Positions 33,917 through 42,678 are shown, numbered from the stretch's first letter. The stretch is DNA of 64,000 bases from Rhizobium oryziradicis (GCF_001939045.1 NZ_MKIM01000032.1:362-64361), one strand, 5' to 3'. The notes: generated by a model not told the origin, from the letters alone. Numbers and translations are program-made.

Positions 33917-35110
33917 ATGCAGCCGAGCCCAATCATCCACGATCCACAAGAGCATCTGCCAACCGTGCTCTCCACGGATGCGCAGGAGCTGTCCTATCAG
34001 CTCCAGCAGCATCAGGCGAAAATTTTCCCACCGCAAGCGAGAAAGTCGCTACGCGCCTTTTCACCGGCGGAAGCTGCGGCCTTTATCGGCATTGGCGAGG
34101 GTTATTTGCGCCAAGTGGCAGCCGATGGCCACGGGCCAGAGCCCTTGGCCAATGGCCGCAGGCTCTACACCGCACAGGATATGGACCATATCCGTCGGGT
34201 GCTGGACGAGCGCAACGGCGCGCCAAAATACGTGCCGCACCGCCGCGACGGCGAAAAGCTGCAAGTCATCTCTGTCATGAACTTCAAGGGCGGTTCCGGC
34301 AAAACCACAACGTCTGCCCACCTAGCCCAATATCTCGCGCTCAAGGGTTATCGCGTCCTTGCCATCGATCTCGATCCGCAGGCGTCGCTCTCGGCGCTGT
34401 TTGGTCACCAGCCTGAAATTGATGTGGGTGAGGGTGAAACCCTGTATGGGGCGATCCGCTATGACGCCCCTCGCCCGATTGCTGAAATTGTCCGCGCCAC
34501 CTACACGCCCAATCTTCATCTCATTCCCGGCAATCTCGAGCTGATGGAATTTGAGCATGAAACACCAAAAGCGATGATGGCTGGCAAGGCGGAATCGATG
34601 TTCTTTGCTCGCATTGGCGAAGCCTTGACCGAGATTGAAAGTTTCTACGATGTGGTGGTGGTGGATTGCCCACCGCAGCTTGGCTTTTTGACCATGTCAG
34701 CCTTGTGTGCGGCCACCTCGGTGCTGATCACCGTGCATCCGCAAATGCTCGACGTGATGTCGATGTCGCAGTTTTTGACCATGACCAGCGAGCTGATGTC
34801 GGTGGTGGAAAAGGCCGGCGGCCGAACAAGCTATGATTGGATGCGCTATCTGGTCACCCGGTTTGAACCCAATGACGGACCGCAGAGCCAGATGACCGGC
34901 TTCATGCGGGCCATTTTTGGCAACCGCATGCTCAACAATGCCATGGTCAAATCCACCGCTGTTGCCGATGCGGGCGTGACCAAACAGACACTTTACGAGG
35001 TCGATCGCGCCCAGTTTACCCGTGGCACCTATGACCGCGCCATGGAATCCCTCGCGCTGGTCAATGGCGAGGTCGATACATTGATCCGCAACACCTGGGG
35101 GAGGAGATAA
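33917..35110 (+). CDS. repA: Plasmid partitioning protein RepA (ParA family)
   Basis: ParA-type ATPase of repABC replicons that moves and positions DNA copies and represses its own operon. The 397 residues start with a DNA-binding region (EAAAFIGIGEGYLRQVAADGHGPEP), followed by the deviant Walker A FKGGSGKTTTSAHLAQ near residue 120, DLDPQASLSALFG and VVVDCPPQLGFLTMSAL. The length matches RepA of rhizobial repABC plasmids. GAGG precedes the ATG. The repB start follows 4 bp after the stop. No sign of decay is seen. Confidence 0.95.
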   Translation: MQPSPIIHDPQEHLPTVLSTDAQELSYQLQQHQAKIFPPQARKSLRAFSPAEAAAFIGIGEGYLRQVAADGHGPEPLANGRRLYTAQDMDHIRRVLDERNGAPKYVPHRRDGEKLQVISVMNFKGGSGKTTTSAHLAQYLALKGYRVLAIDLDPQASLSALFGHQPEIDVGEGETLYGAIRYDAPRPIAEIVRATYTPNLHLIPGNLELMEFEHETPKAMMAGKAESMFFARIGEALTEIESFYDVVVVDCPPQLGFLTMSALCAATSVLITVHPQMLDVMSMSQFLTMTSELMSVVEKAGGRTSYDWMRYLVTRFEPNDGPQSQMTGFMRAIFGNRMLNNAMVKSTAVADAGVTKQTLYEVDRAQFTRGTYDRAMESLALVNGEVDTLIRNTWGRR

Positions 35111-35114
35111 ATAA

Positions 35115-36116
35115 ATGGCCCGTAAAAACCTGATCGGCATTTCAGACTCATCCATGCCCCGACATGAAACCCCTGCTCTGAACGAGCGCCCCATTGCGGG
35201 CCTTGTGCCGCAAACGCGCAGCTCTTCACCCGTGGGCGGCATTACCAAAACGCTTGGCAGCATTACCCAAAAAATGGAACGTGCTGGCGATCTTGAACGC
35301 CAGCTTGCCGAAGGCAAAATGGTGATCGAGATCGATCCGGCCTTGATCGACGCATCTTTCATCTCCGACCGCATGGAAATGGATGGCGTTGAGCTGGCAG
35401 CGCTGGCCTCGCAGATTGCCGAGCATGGGCAGCAGGTGCCTATCCTTGTGCGCCCTCACGCAACAGCCAAGGGGCGCTATCAGGTGGCCTACGGCCATCG
35501 GCGTCTGGCCGCCGTCAAACAACTCGGCATCAAGATCCGTGCCGTGGTGCGCGAACTCAGTGATGAGCAATTGGTGGTCAGCCAAGGTCAGGAAAACAAC
35601 GCCCGCGCCAATCTCTCCTATATTGAGCGTTGCCTGTTTGCCCGCCGTCTGGAAGAGCGCGACTTCAGCCGCGCCACCATTATGGCTGCCCTCAATGTCG
35701 ATAAGCAGGCGCTGTCGAAAATGCTGATCATCATGCGTCAGATGTCACTGGCGCTGGTGCAATTGATTGGCCCTGCCCCCGATGTGGGTCGCCGTCGCTG
35801 GATGGAGCTTGCAAGCCATGTGGAAAATGCCGATGTTGAGGCACTCATTGGCGCGCTGTCGTCCGCGGACGACTATCAAACCCTGTCCAGCAATGACCGG
35901 TTTCAGCGCGCCCTTGATTTGGTCACAACGCAAAAGCAAAAGCCGCGTGCCACAACACCAGACATTCAAACCAGTGCCCTGCCCGTGACCATCAAAAAAA
36001 CAGCAACCCGCAGCACCTTTGTTTTTGATAGCAAAGCCGAGCCAGGGTTTGACGACTTTGTCCATCAACGGCTGGCTGATCTCTATGCCGAGTTCAAAGG
36101 CAAACCCACCGCATAA
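35115..36116 (+). CDS. repB: Plasmid partitioning protein RepB (ParB family)
   Basis: Centromere-binding partner of RepA, 333 residues. The N-terminal NERPIAGLVPQTRSSSPVGGITKTLG segment is typical of RepB. The ParB domain includes QQVPILVRPH, YQVAYGHRRLAAVKQLG and ENNARANLSYIERCLFA, then the helix-turn-helix VDKQALSKML. GAGGAGA precedes the ATG. The gene itself contains a parS-like palindrome at 35858-35873, in frame as LSSADD. In repABC cassettes repC should follow, but here only repeats follow. Confidence 0.95.
   Translation: MARKNLIGISDSSMPRHETPALNERPIAGLVPQTRSSSPVGGITKTLGSITQKMERAGDLERQLAEGKMVIEIDPALIDASFISDRMEMDGVELAALASQIAEHGQQVPILVRPHATAKGRYQVAYGHRRLAAVKQLGIKIRAVVRELSDEQLVVSQGQENNARANLSYIERCLFARRLEERDFSRATIMAALNVDKQALSKMLIIMRQMSLALVQLIGPAPDVGRRRWMELASHVENADVEALIGALSSADDYQTLSSNDRFQRALDLVTTQKQKPRATTPDIQTSALPVTIKKTATRSTFVFDSKAEPGFDDFVHQRLADLYAEFKGKPTA
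35858..35873. other. parS: parS-like site inside repB
   Basis: This is an exact second copy of GTCGTCCGCGGACGAC, identical in all 16 bases to 33755-33770, in the 3' part of repB. A chance exact match of a 16-bp palindrome within 2.1 kb is very unlikely, so it is taken as a functional RepB site. Confidence 0.72.
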
Positions 36117-36310
36117 GTCGATCGATCGCATCCTTTGACAACAATATCAACGGATGCTGCGCCGTGCGTTCTTTGAGACGCACGGCGCTTTCGTTTCAAG
36201 GACGCTCATCCCCAAAAGAAATTCCGCTAAAGCAGGTCTGTGCCATGGACACGGGCAGGGCGACAGGTCTATTGGCTATCGGGCAGCGCGTGATATAGAT
36301 AGCAGGCGCT

Positions 36311-36372
36311 GCAGTGCTGACAGCATAATTCCTTCAATCTCGCTCGATTGAAAGCGAGAATTGTGCCGCAGA
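36311..36372. repeat. Hairpin intergenic repeat, family 2
   Basis: GCATAATTCCTTCAATC ... GCGAGAATTGTGC forms a terminal inverted pair of the same kind as the copies at 36511-36572, 44737-44790 and 47165-47210. The copies share CTGCA(T/C)AATT-like ends and a central TCAATC/GATTGA stem. Confidence 0.6.
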
Positions 36373-36403
36373 TGACCCGTTTGCGCCATTGATCACGGCG
36401 GGG

Positions 36404-36510
36404 CTTAGAGTTTGTCAGGGAAAAGTGGAATCCGGTTTTCCCGAATAGACAAACGAAATCAAAAGAACGATGAGTCTGTCTGGTTCAATCTGAACCTGAC
36501 AGACTCTAAG
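36404..36510. repeat. RIME-like repeat with inverted ends
   Basis: CTTAGAGTTTGTCAGG (36404-36419) is inverted at the other end as CCTGACAGACTCTAAG (36495-36510), with one mismatch. Inside lies the palindromic block GAAAAGTGGAATCCGGTTTTC (split here as GAAAAGTGG and CCGGTTTTC). This composition is that of the rhizobial intergenic mosaic elements. Confidence 0.7.
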
Positions 36511-36572
36511 GGGCGCTACTGCACAATTTCCTCAATCGCACCCGATTGAGAGAGACAATTATGCAGCAGATT
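36511..36572. repeat. Hairpin intergenic repeat, family 2
   Basis: CTGCACAATTTCCTCAATCG and CGATTGAG ... AATTATGCAGCA form an inverted pair. It directly abuts the RIME-like element on its left, so the two families insert side by side, as also at 6341-6482. Confidence 0.6.
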
Positions 36573-36650
36573 TCAACTTTGTCGCATTGGCTTGCGCGGC
36601 TTCAAAACCGCACAAGCCGGTGAGAAAACGCATTAACGATGGGGGCTGGC

Positions 36651-36953
36651 ATGACAGACCAGAATGATGATTACGTATATGATGAAGCAAGCGGCGAATG
36701 GCTGCCTGCATCCGAGGTTGCGAGCGCAAAGGCAAAGGCGTCAGAAGTGCGCGATGCCTCCGGCAATTTGCTGGTCGACGGCGATTCTGTAACCCTGATC
36801 AAGGATTTGAAAGTGAAGGGTGCCGGCCAAACCCTGAAACAGGGCACGGTCATTAAATCGATCCGCCTGACCGAAAACCCGGAAGAGATTGATTGCCGCC
36901 ACGACGCCATCAAGGGATTGGTGCTGCGCACCGAATTCGTTCGCAAGCGTTAA
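36651..36953 (+). CDS. PhnA/YjdM-like protein lacking the zinc ribbon
   Basis: A 100-residue protein whose C-terminal two thirds match the PhnA (YjdM) family: VRDASGNLLVDGDSVTLIKDLKVKGAGQTLKQGT, then IDCRHDAIKGLVLRTEFVRKR at the end. In E. coli YjdM the N-terminus is a zinc ribbon with two CPxC-type pairs; here it reads DYVYDEASGEWLPAS, with all four ligand cysteines gone. GGGGGC precedes the ATG at 36651. The family name comes from a phosphonate locus, but the real function is unknown. No phosphonate genes are near. A terminator follows at 37070. Confidence 0.85.
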   Translation: MTDQNDDYVYDEASGEWLPASEVASAKAKASEVRDASGNLLVDGDSVTLIKDLKVKGAGQTLKQGTVIKSIRLTENPEEIDCRHDAIKGLVLRTEFVRKR

Positions 36954-36979
36954 GTCTTTATGGGGAAGGGGGGAAGCAC

Positions 36980-37064
36980 GGGGTACGCAAAACCCGGCTT
37001 TTTCCAAAAGGTAAACTCACTCAAGGAAGCTGACTGGTTCCATATGAACCTGACAGTCTCCAGA
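36980..37064. repeat. Partial RIME-like repeat
   Basis: CCCGGCTTTTTCCAAAAGG and then GGTTCCATATGAACCTGACA resemble the blocks of the fuller copy at 36404-36510 (CCGGTTTTC, GGTTCAATCTGAACCTGACA). The left inverted end is not seen, so this copy is degraded. Confidence 0.45.
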
Positions 37065-37069
37065 TACAA

Positions 37070-37105
37070 ACAAGGCCGCGCATGGGATGCGCGGCCTTGT
37101 TGTTT
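37070..37105. terminator. Terminator between phnA-like and RND genes
   Basis: ACAAGGCCGCGCAT (37070-37083) pairs perfectly with ATGCGCGGCCTTGT (37087-37100) around GGG, followed by TGTTT. It lies between two convergent genes and can act on both strands. Confidence 0.8.
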
Positions 37106-37148
37106 GGTGAAGCCGGACGAGTGCTGCCCGGCGGCCTTTCTAACAAGC

Positions 37149-40100
37149 CTATTGCGCCTCACGCGGAATGCGGAACCAGGCCACATAAAGAGCTGGCAAA
37201 AACAGCAGGGTCAGAATGGTGCCCACCACAATGCCACCCATCATGGCATAGGCCATTGGTCCCCAGAACACTTCACGGGCAATGGGAATAAGCCCAAGCG
37301 TAGCAGCCGCCGCCGTCAGCATAATGGGCCGCATGCGGTGCTCTGTCGCCTCGATCACCGCCTTGTAAGCCGGAACACCTTCACTGCGCAATTGCTCGAT
37401 CTGGATGATCAGGATCACCGAGTTTCGGATCAAGATACCAATCAGCGCCAGCACGCCGAGAATGGCAACAAAACCCATGGGCGCGCGGCTGAGCACCAGT
37501 GCCGCCACAACCCCAACCAATGCCAAAGGCGCAACAGAGAACACCAGAAACAAACGATGGAAGCTCTGCAGCTGGATCATCAGCAGGGTTGCCATCACAA
37601 ACAGCATCACAGGCACGACCTTGATGATCGGCGCTTGCGATTCCTCGCTTTGCTCAACCGCACCGCCCACCTTGACATCATAGCCGAGCGGCAACGATTT
37701 GGTGAACGTGTCGACCTTGTCTTTCAGCTCGTTGACAACAGTGGCTGGCTGCTTGTCGCCCACCACGCCCGCCTTGACGGTAATAGTTGGAATGCGGTTG
37801 CGCGTTGAAATGCTTGGCTGTTCGAGCTGGTAGTGGAATGTCGCCACGGAAGACAGCGGAATGGATTTTCCCGATCCATTGGGGATCTGCAAGGTCAGCA
37901 GCTTGTCAATGGATGAGCGATCCGCATTGTCGGCACGGCCCACGACATTGACCAGATAAATGCCATCGCGCACCTGGGTCACCGTTGTGCCCTGCACCAC
38001 ACTGTTGAGAAGATTGGCAATGTCCTGGGTGGACACACCCAGTTCACGTGCCTTGTCTTGCAACACATCCAGCTTGACCACGCGTGCAGGCTCATTCCAA
38101 TCCAGAACAATGCTGGTGAGCGATGGATCGCTCCCCATCACGGTGGCCAGCTTCAAAGCCTGATCGCGTACAATGGTGGCATCCGGGCCGGACAGGCGAT
38201 ATTGCACCGGCTTGCCGACGGGCGGGCCAATATCGAGCAATTTCACATAGGCATCCGTACCGGGGAAAGTCTCCTTCAGATAGGCCTGAAGCTTGGGCCG
38301 CAAGCGGTCGCGGGCTTCGAGATCTTTCGACAGGATCACGGTCTGGCCGAAAGAAGGGGAGGGGTCTTGCACATCATAGGAGAGAATGAAGCGCGGAGCA
38401 CCTTGCCCAACATAGGTCGACCAATGATCAATATCGGCATTGCCGGCCAGTTGCTCTTGCTCGAATTTTGACATCTGTTTGCTGGTTTCAGCAATCGAGC
38501 TGTTTTGTGGCAGGTTCCAGTCGACGATCAATTCGGGACGGTCGGAACTGGGGAAGAACTGCTGCTGAACCAGCGACAGCCCGGCAATGGAGAGAGCAAA
38601 AATACCAATCGTCACGGCAATGGTCACCCAGCGAAACCGCATGCAAGCCACCAACATGCTTGAGAAGCTCCGGGCAACCCAGCCTTGATGCTCGTGGTGC
38701 TTGGCAATGGTTTTGGGCAGAAGTGCCACGCCAATCAGCGGCGTGAACACCACGGCAACCACCCAGGATGTCACCAGCGACACGGCCAGCACCACAAACA
38801 GCGTGAAGGTAAATTCACCGGCGCTGCTGTCGTTAAAGGCAATGGGCAGGAAGCTGGCAACAGTGACCATGGTGCCGGTCAGCATCGGAAAGGCAGTGGA
38901 GGTATACACGTGGGTTGCCGCCTTGCGCAGGGTATCGCCTGCCTCCAGCCGCGCCACCATCATTTCCACAGCAATCATCGCATCATCCACCAGCAGGCCC
39001 AGTGCAATAATCAGCGCGCCCAGCGAAATACGCTGCAGCGAAATGCCGGAATATTGCATCACCATAAATGTAATGGCCAACACCAGCGGAATGGAAATCG
39101 CCACAACAAGGCCGGCACGAAAGCCAAGGCTGACAAAGCTGATCACAAGAACAATGGCGATGGCTTCAAACAGTGCACGGGTGAAACCAGACACGGCTTC
39201 TTCCACCACGACCGGCTGATCAGCAACATGGGCAACTGAAACGCCAACCGGCAATTCGGTCGAGATCTTGCTGATTTCCTCTTCAAGCGCCTTGCCAAAG
39301 ACCAGCAGATTGGCACCCGGCTTCATGCCGATTTCAAGACCAATGGCCGGTTTGCCATTATAGCGAAACAAGGCCGTTGGCGGATCAACATAGCCACGGC
39401 GGATATCGGCAACATCGCTCAAGCGGAAGAAGCGATCATTGACCCGCAGGTTCACATCCCGCAGGCTTTGCTCAGATTTGAAATTGCCGCCAACGCGCAA
39501 GGCAATGGCCTCAGGCCCGGCCTGCATGATACCGGATTGCGTCACAGCATTTTGCGCCTGCAAGGTAGACACCACGGCGGATTGATCCAGCCCAAGGGCT
39601 GCCAGTTTCTGGGTCGAGAACTCCAGATAGATCACTTCATCCTGAGCACCAATCACATCGACCTTGCCGACATTAGGAATGCCCAACACTTTGGTTCTGG
39701 CGTTTTCGACAATGTCGCGCAATTCCCGCTGGGTCAGACCATCCGAGGTGAAGGCAAAGATGTTGCCGTACACATCGCCGAACTGATCGTTGAAAAACGG
39801 ACCTTGAACACCAGAGGGGAAATCACTGCTGATATCGCGGATCATGTTGCGCACGCGCAGCCATGCCGGAGTGACATCCTTGGCCTTGGTCGTTGGCAGC
39901 AGATTGACAAAGACCGTGGTTTTGCCAGCCTGGGTCACGCTTCGCGTATAATCAAGCGATGGCAGTTCCTGCAGCTTTTTCTCGATGCGGTCGGCAACCT
40001 GCTGGGTCACCTCCTCGGCAGAGGCACCGGGCCACTGCGCTTGAATAACCATGGTTTTGATGGTGAAAGAGGGGTCTTCTTCGCGCCCCAACTGGGTATA

Positions 40101-40193
40101 GGCAAACAGGCCCGCCACCGAAAAGGCGATCATGAAATAGAGGACGAGAGAGCGGTGCTCGAGCGCCCAATCTGAGAGATTGAATTTCTTCAC
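37149..40193 (-). CDS. RND efflux transporter inner-membrane subunit (AcrB family)
   Basis: Proton-driven multidrug pump, 1014 residues with the usual twelve membrane segments and two large periplasmic loops. The N-terminus MKKFNLSDWALEHRSLVLYFMIAF, the block FVNLLPTTKAKDV, and GLLVDDAMIAVEMMVARLEAG in transmembrane helix 4 (D-D pair for proton relay) are visible, as are the repeated segments ILGVLALIGILIRNSVILIIQIEQLR and EATEHRMRPIMLT. It overlaps the adaptor gene by 4 bp. Two adaptors precede it, as in TriABC-type pumps. No outer-membrane TolC gene is present in the operon. Confidence 0.93.
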   Translation of the reverse strand: MKKFNLSDWALEHRSLVLYFMIAFSVAGLFAYTQLGREEDPSFTIKTMVIQAQWPGASAEEVTQQVADRIEKKLQELPSLDYTRSVTQAGKTTVFVNLLPTTKAKDVTPAWLRVRNMIRDISSDFPSGVQGPFFNDQFGDVYGNIFAFTSDGLTQRELRDIVENARTKVLGIPNVGKVDVIGAQDEVIYLEFSTQKLAALGLDQSAVVSTLQAQNAVTQSGIMQAGPEAIALRVGGNFKSEQSLRDVNLRVNDRFFRLSDVADIRRGYVDPPTALFRYNGKPAIGLEIGMKPGANLLVFGKALEEEISKISTELPVGVSVAHVADQPVVVEEAVSGFTRALFEAIAIVLVISFVSLGFRAGLVVAISIPLVLAITFMVMQYSGISLQRISLGALIIALGLLVDDAMIAVEMMVARLEAGDTLRKAATHVYTSTAFPMLTGTMVTVASFLPIAFNDSSAGEFTFTLFVVLAVSLVTSWVVAVVFTPLIGVALLPKTIAKHHEHQGWVARSFSSMLVACMRFRWVTIAVTIGIFALSIAGLSLVQQQFFPSSDRPELIVDWNLPQNSSIAETSKQMSKFEQEQLAGNADIDHWSTYVGQGAPRFILSYDVQDPSPSFGQTVILSKDLEARDRLRPKLQAYLKETFPGTDAYVKLLDIGPPVGKPVQYRLSGPDATIVRDQALKLATVMGSDPSLTSIVLDWNEPARVVKLDVLQDKARELGVSTQDIANLLNSVVQGTTVTQVRDGIYLVNVVGRADNADRSSIDKLLTLQIPNGSGKSIPLSSVATFHYQLEQPSISTRNRIPTITVKAGVVGDKQPATVVNELKDKVDTFTKSLPLGYDVKVGGAVEQSEESQAPIIKVVPVMLFVMATLLMIQLQSFHRLFLVFSVAPLALVGVVAALVLSRAPMGFVAILGVLALIGILIRNSVILIIQIEQLRSEGVPAYKAVIEATEHRMRPIMLTAAAATLGLIPIAREVFWGPMAYAMMGGIVVGTILTLLFLPALYVAWFRIPREAQ

Positions 40194-41293
40194 GTGCGGC
40201 GCTCCTGTCCAAGCCGAATGTTCTGTCCATCCTGAAGTTCGTCCACGCCAGCGGCGACAATTTTATCCCCGCGCGAAACACCTGAGAGGATGCGCATGTG
40301 CGAGGAATTGGCAAATTTCGGATCGGTTTTGACTGCAGTCAAATGCACCTGTTTTCCGTCGGGATCGATGCGCCAGACGAAGTCTTTGCCATCCCGGTGC
40401 AAAAGGGCAGAAGTGGGCAGCATAATCACTTCAAGGCCGTCATCGGTGGAAAAGCGCACCGTGACCACAGAGCCAAGCCGGAAGGCGGCAGGTGCCGTAT
40501 CGATTGCGATTTTAAGCCGGTGGGTGCGGGTGGTGGCATCCGCCTCAGGGGCCACTTCGCGCAATATTCCGCGTGCTGTCACATGCGGATCCAGCTGCAA
40601 CTCCACATTAATTTCCGGCGTGGCGCGAACGGCAGGCAGCAGTGCTTCCGGCACATCCACCACCGCATCGCGCTGATCCAGACGGGCAAGGGTCAGCATG
40701 GTCTGCCCGGATGCCACCGTCTGGCCAACGTTTCCAAGTGTTGAAGTGATAGCTCCATCAAAATCGGCTTTCAGCAAGGCATAGCCAAGCTGTTCGCGCG
40801 CTTTGTCGAGACTGGATTGGGATTTATCCACCGAAGCCTGCGCCGAGATCAGCCCTTGCTGGGCCAGTTCCAGATCGGCCTGGCTGACACTGTTGCTGGC
40901 CGCCAGCGTCTCTTTGCGCTTTTCGGTTATGCGGGCATTTTCCAACTGGGCCTGAGCCGAGTTCAAATCAGCCTGCGCACTGCGCACCGCCAATTGCAGC
41001 GCCAGCGGATCAATTTCCATCAGCACGGCACCTTGCTTGACGACATCGCCAACCTGCACGTTTCGCGCCGTCACGCGCCCCAGCGTGCGAAAGGCCAGAT
41101 CGGTCTTGATCCGTGGTTCCACGGTCCCTGCAAAATTTAAAAGCCCGGCATGCTCCGCCTTGGCTTCCACCCACAACACCGGGCGGACCTCTGCTGCTGC
41201 AGCGCCGCCTTCCGCAAATGCCGGAGTAAGGGACGAGAACACCATCAGGCCAGCCACAAGGCCGCGTGATAGTCCTGTGCGAAATAGCGTCAT
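40190..41293 (-). CDS. RND efflux periplasmic adaptor protein
   Basis: HlyD/AcrA-type membrane fusion protein, 367 residues. A signal peptide ends at TPAFA (residue 27). Barrel-sandwich halves are seen around TLGRVTARNVQVGDVVKQGAVLMEIDP and ALLKADFDGAITSTLGNVGQTVASGQ, with a coiled-coil hairpin between them (QADLNSAQAQLENARITEKRKETLAASN). It is the second of two adaptors; only 1 bp separates it from the first, and it overlaps the pump gene by 4 bp. Confidence 0.9.
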   Translation of the reverse strand: MTLFRTGLSRGLVAGLMVFSSLTPAFAEGGAAAAEVRPVLWVEAKAEHAGLLNFAGTVEPRIKTDLAFRTLGRVTARNVQVGDVVKQGAVLMEIDPLALQLAVRSAQADLNSAQAQLENARITEKRKETLAASNSVSQADLELAQQGLISAQASVDKSQSSLDKAREQLGYALLKADFDGAITSTLGNVGQTVASGQTMLTLARLDQRDAVVDVPEALLPAVRATPEINVELQLDPHVTARGILREVAPEADATTRTHRLKIAIDTAPAAFRLGSVVTVRFSTDDGLEVIMLPTSALLHRDGKDFVWRIDPDGKQVHLTAVKTDPKFANSSHMRILSGVSRGDKIVAAGVDELQDGQNIRLGQERRT

Positions 41294-41294
41294 A

Positions 41295-42440
41295 TCAGCG
41301 CCCTTTCCAATCGAGAACTTGATCCGGGCGCACCAGCTTTACGCCGTCCGTCACCACGAGATCGCCGGTCTTCAAACCATCGCTGACAATAAAGTCACCC
41401 AGGCGGTACAGGGCAATTTTAACCGGCCGCAATGTTGCTTTTTTGCTGTTTGGATCCACCACCCACACGGCAGGCGCGCCGTTGTCTGATGAGATCGCAC
41501 TCCATGGCAGCGTGATCCCGGTTTTTGCCGGAGCACGAAAAGCACCAATCACGGGGGTACCAAGCGCCCAATCTGTGTCGTCCGGCAGTTTCAGTTTGAC
41601 ATGGATCGTGCCGGTCTTTGCATCAATCACCGGCGCGGTTTCGCGAATACTCGCCGTGACCTTGCGGTTCGGATTGCTGATGGAGGACACCACCACGTCT
41701 TTCGAAGGCTCACCTTCGAGGAAGAAAGCCTCATAGACATCGAAAACAGCGTCTCTTGGTCCATCATGGGCAATGGTCAAGGCGGCTTGGGCGGCCGTTA
41801 CCACGGCACCAATTTCCACATTGCGCGCCGTGATGATGCCATCAGAATCGGCCTTGAGGCTGGTGTAGGACAATGCGTCGCGCGCCGTCGCCAATTGCGC
41901 CTCGGCAGATTGCAGCGAGCCTTGCGCAGTGGCCAGATCCTGTTGAGCCTGATCCAGCACCTGTTGCGCAATGGCATGGGCTGAGATCAAAGCCTGATAG
42001 CGGTCAAACGCCAGATTTTTCTGTTTCAGATCGGCCTGCGCCGACCGCAACGAGGCTTCGGCAATGGCAACATCCGACAGCTGCTCGCTGTTGTCCAGCT
42101 GCATCAGCACATCGCCCTTGTGCACATGGCTGCCGACATCCACATTGCGGGAAATGATCTTGCCGCCAACGCGGAAGCCGAGATCGGTTTGAATACGGGC
42201 GTCCACTTCGCCGGATATATCGGCAACGGGTTGGTACTCGCCAAGAGTGGCGGCCTCCACCCGAACCGGCTGGCCCGAGGAAGCCGCTTGCGTCTTCGGC
42301 TCGCCGCATCCTGCCAAAGCAAGACCAATGACCATCAATGCGGCGACGGCGCGGGTGGCCGGTGGCCCATGGGGCCGCCGTTGGCACCCTCGTCCTTGGG
42401 CTGTTTTCAGCCTCATTGATCGGGATAGAAAGCACATCAT
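41295..42440 (-). CDS. RND efflux periplasmic adaptor lipoprotein
   Basis: First adaptor of the pump. A lipobox LALAGC lies in VIGLALAGCGEPKT, so the protein is likely a lipoprotein anchored in the inner membrane. The HlyD domains are clear: VGGKIISRNVDVGSHVHKGDVLMQLD, a coiled-coil hairpin, then ALSYTSLKADSDGIITARNVEIGAVVTAAQ. The start is uncertain: ATG at 42440, 42437 and 42416 are all in frame with weak ribosome sites; the longer open frame to 42638 would include a non-signal-like stretch and crosses towards the operator. The gene is divergent from tetR. Confidence 0.85.
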   Translation of the reverse strand: MMCFLSRSMRLKTAQGRGCQRRPHGPPATRAVAALMVIGLALAGCGEPKTQAASSGQPVRVEAATLGEYQPVADISGEVDARIQTDLGFRVGGKIISRNVDVGSHVHKGDVLMQLDNSEQLSDVAIAEASLRSAQADLKQKNLAFDRYQALISAHAIAQQVLDQAQQDLATAQGSLQSAEAQLATARDALSYTSLKADSDGIITARNVEIGAVVTAAQAALTIAHDGPRDAVFDVYEAFFLEGEPSKDVVVSSISNPNRKVTASIRETAPVIDAKTGTIHVKLKLPDDTDWALGTPVIGAFRAPAKTGITLPWSAISSDNGAPAVWVVDPNSKKATLRPVKIALYRLGDFIVSDGLKTGDLVVTDGVKLVRPDQVLDWKGR

Positions 42441-42635
42441 CGTATGGGTGTCCCGCTGGAGTCGTGGTTGATATCTTTTGCAACAATTTGACGCAACGAG
42501 GGTGGATTGAAGCACATCCCTCTGTCGCGAATTCTGATCAAGAAGCTTGGCATAGGTTATATTTCGGTTTGATGAAGAACGCCGTTTTCCACGGTCACAC
42601 CCGTCGGTGCCCGTGGTCTGTAAAAGTCCAAGCGA

Positions 42636-42678
42636 CAATCAACACCTGTTGACATCAAAAGTCAACAGGTGTTGATTG
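42636..42678. promoter_or_regulatory. TetR operator: nested inverted repeat
   Basis: CAATCAACACCTGTTGAC (42636-42653) and GTCAACAGGTGTTGATTG (42661-42678) form a perfect 18-bp inverted repeat with a 7-nt spacer. Each arm itself contains a half-site pair CAACA-CC-TGTTG, so two repressor dimers could bind side by side. It lies 53 bp upstream of the TetR start, within the divergent promoter region of the efflux operon. Confidence 0.75.

Larger units (their letters stand above)
36117..36650. other. Repeat-filled region where repC would be expected
   Basis: No gene is seen in either strand. A small frame at 36154-36351 runs into a repeat and has no recognisable protein. Two copies of a hairpin repeat (about 36311-36372 and 36511-36572) flank a RIME-like repeat (36404-36510). 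RepC, normally about 400 residues and directly after repB, is absent. Confidence 0.75.

Noticed and set aside
36154..36351. Small open frame after repB as a possible repC remnant
   Set aside because: The 65-residue product does not resemble any part of RepC and runs into a hairpin repeat.
36311..36572. Clustered repeats as a CRISPR array
   Set aside because: The units differ in size, contain internal palindromes of two families and lack regular spacers; no cas genes are present.
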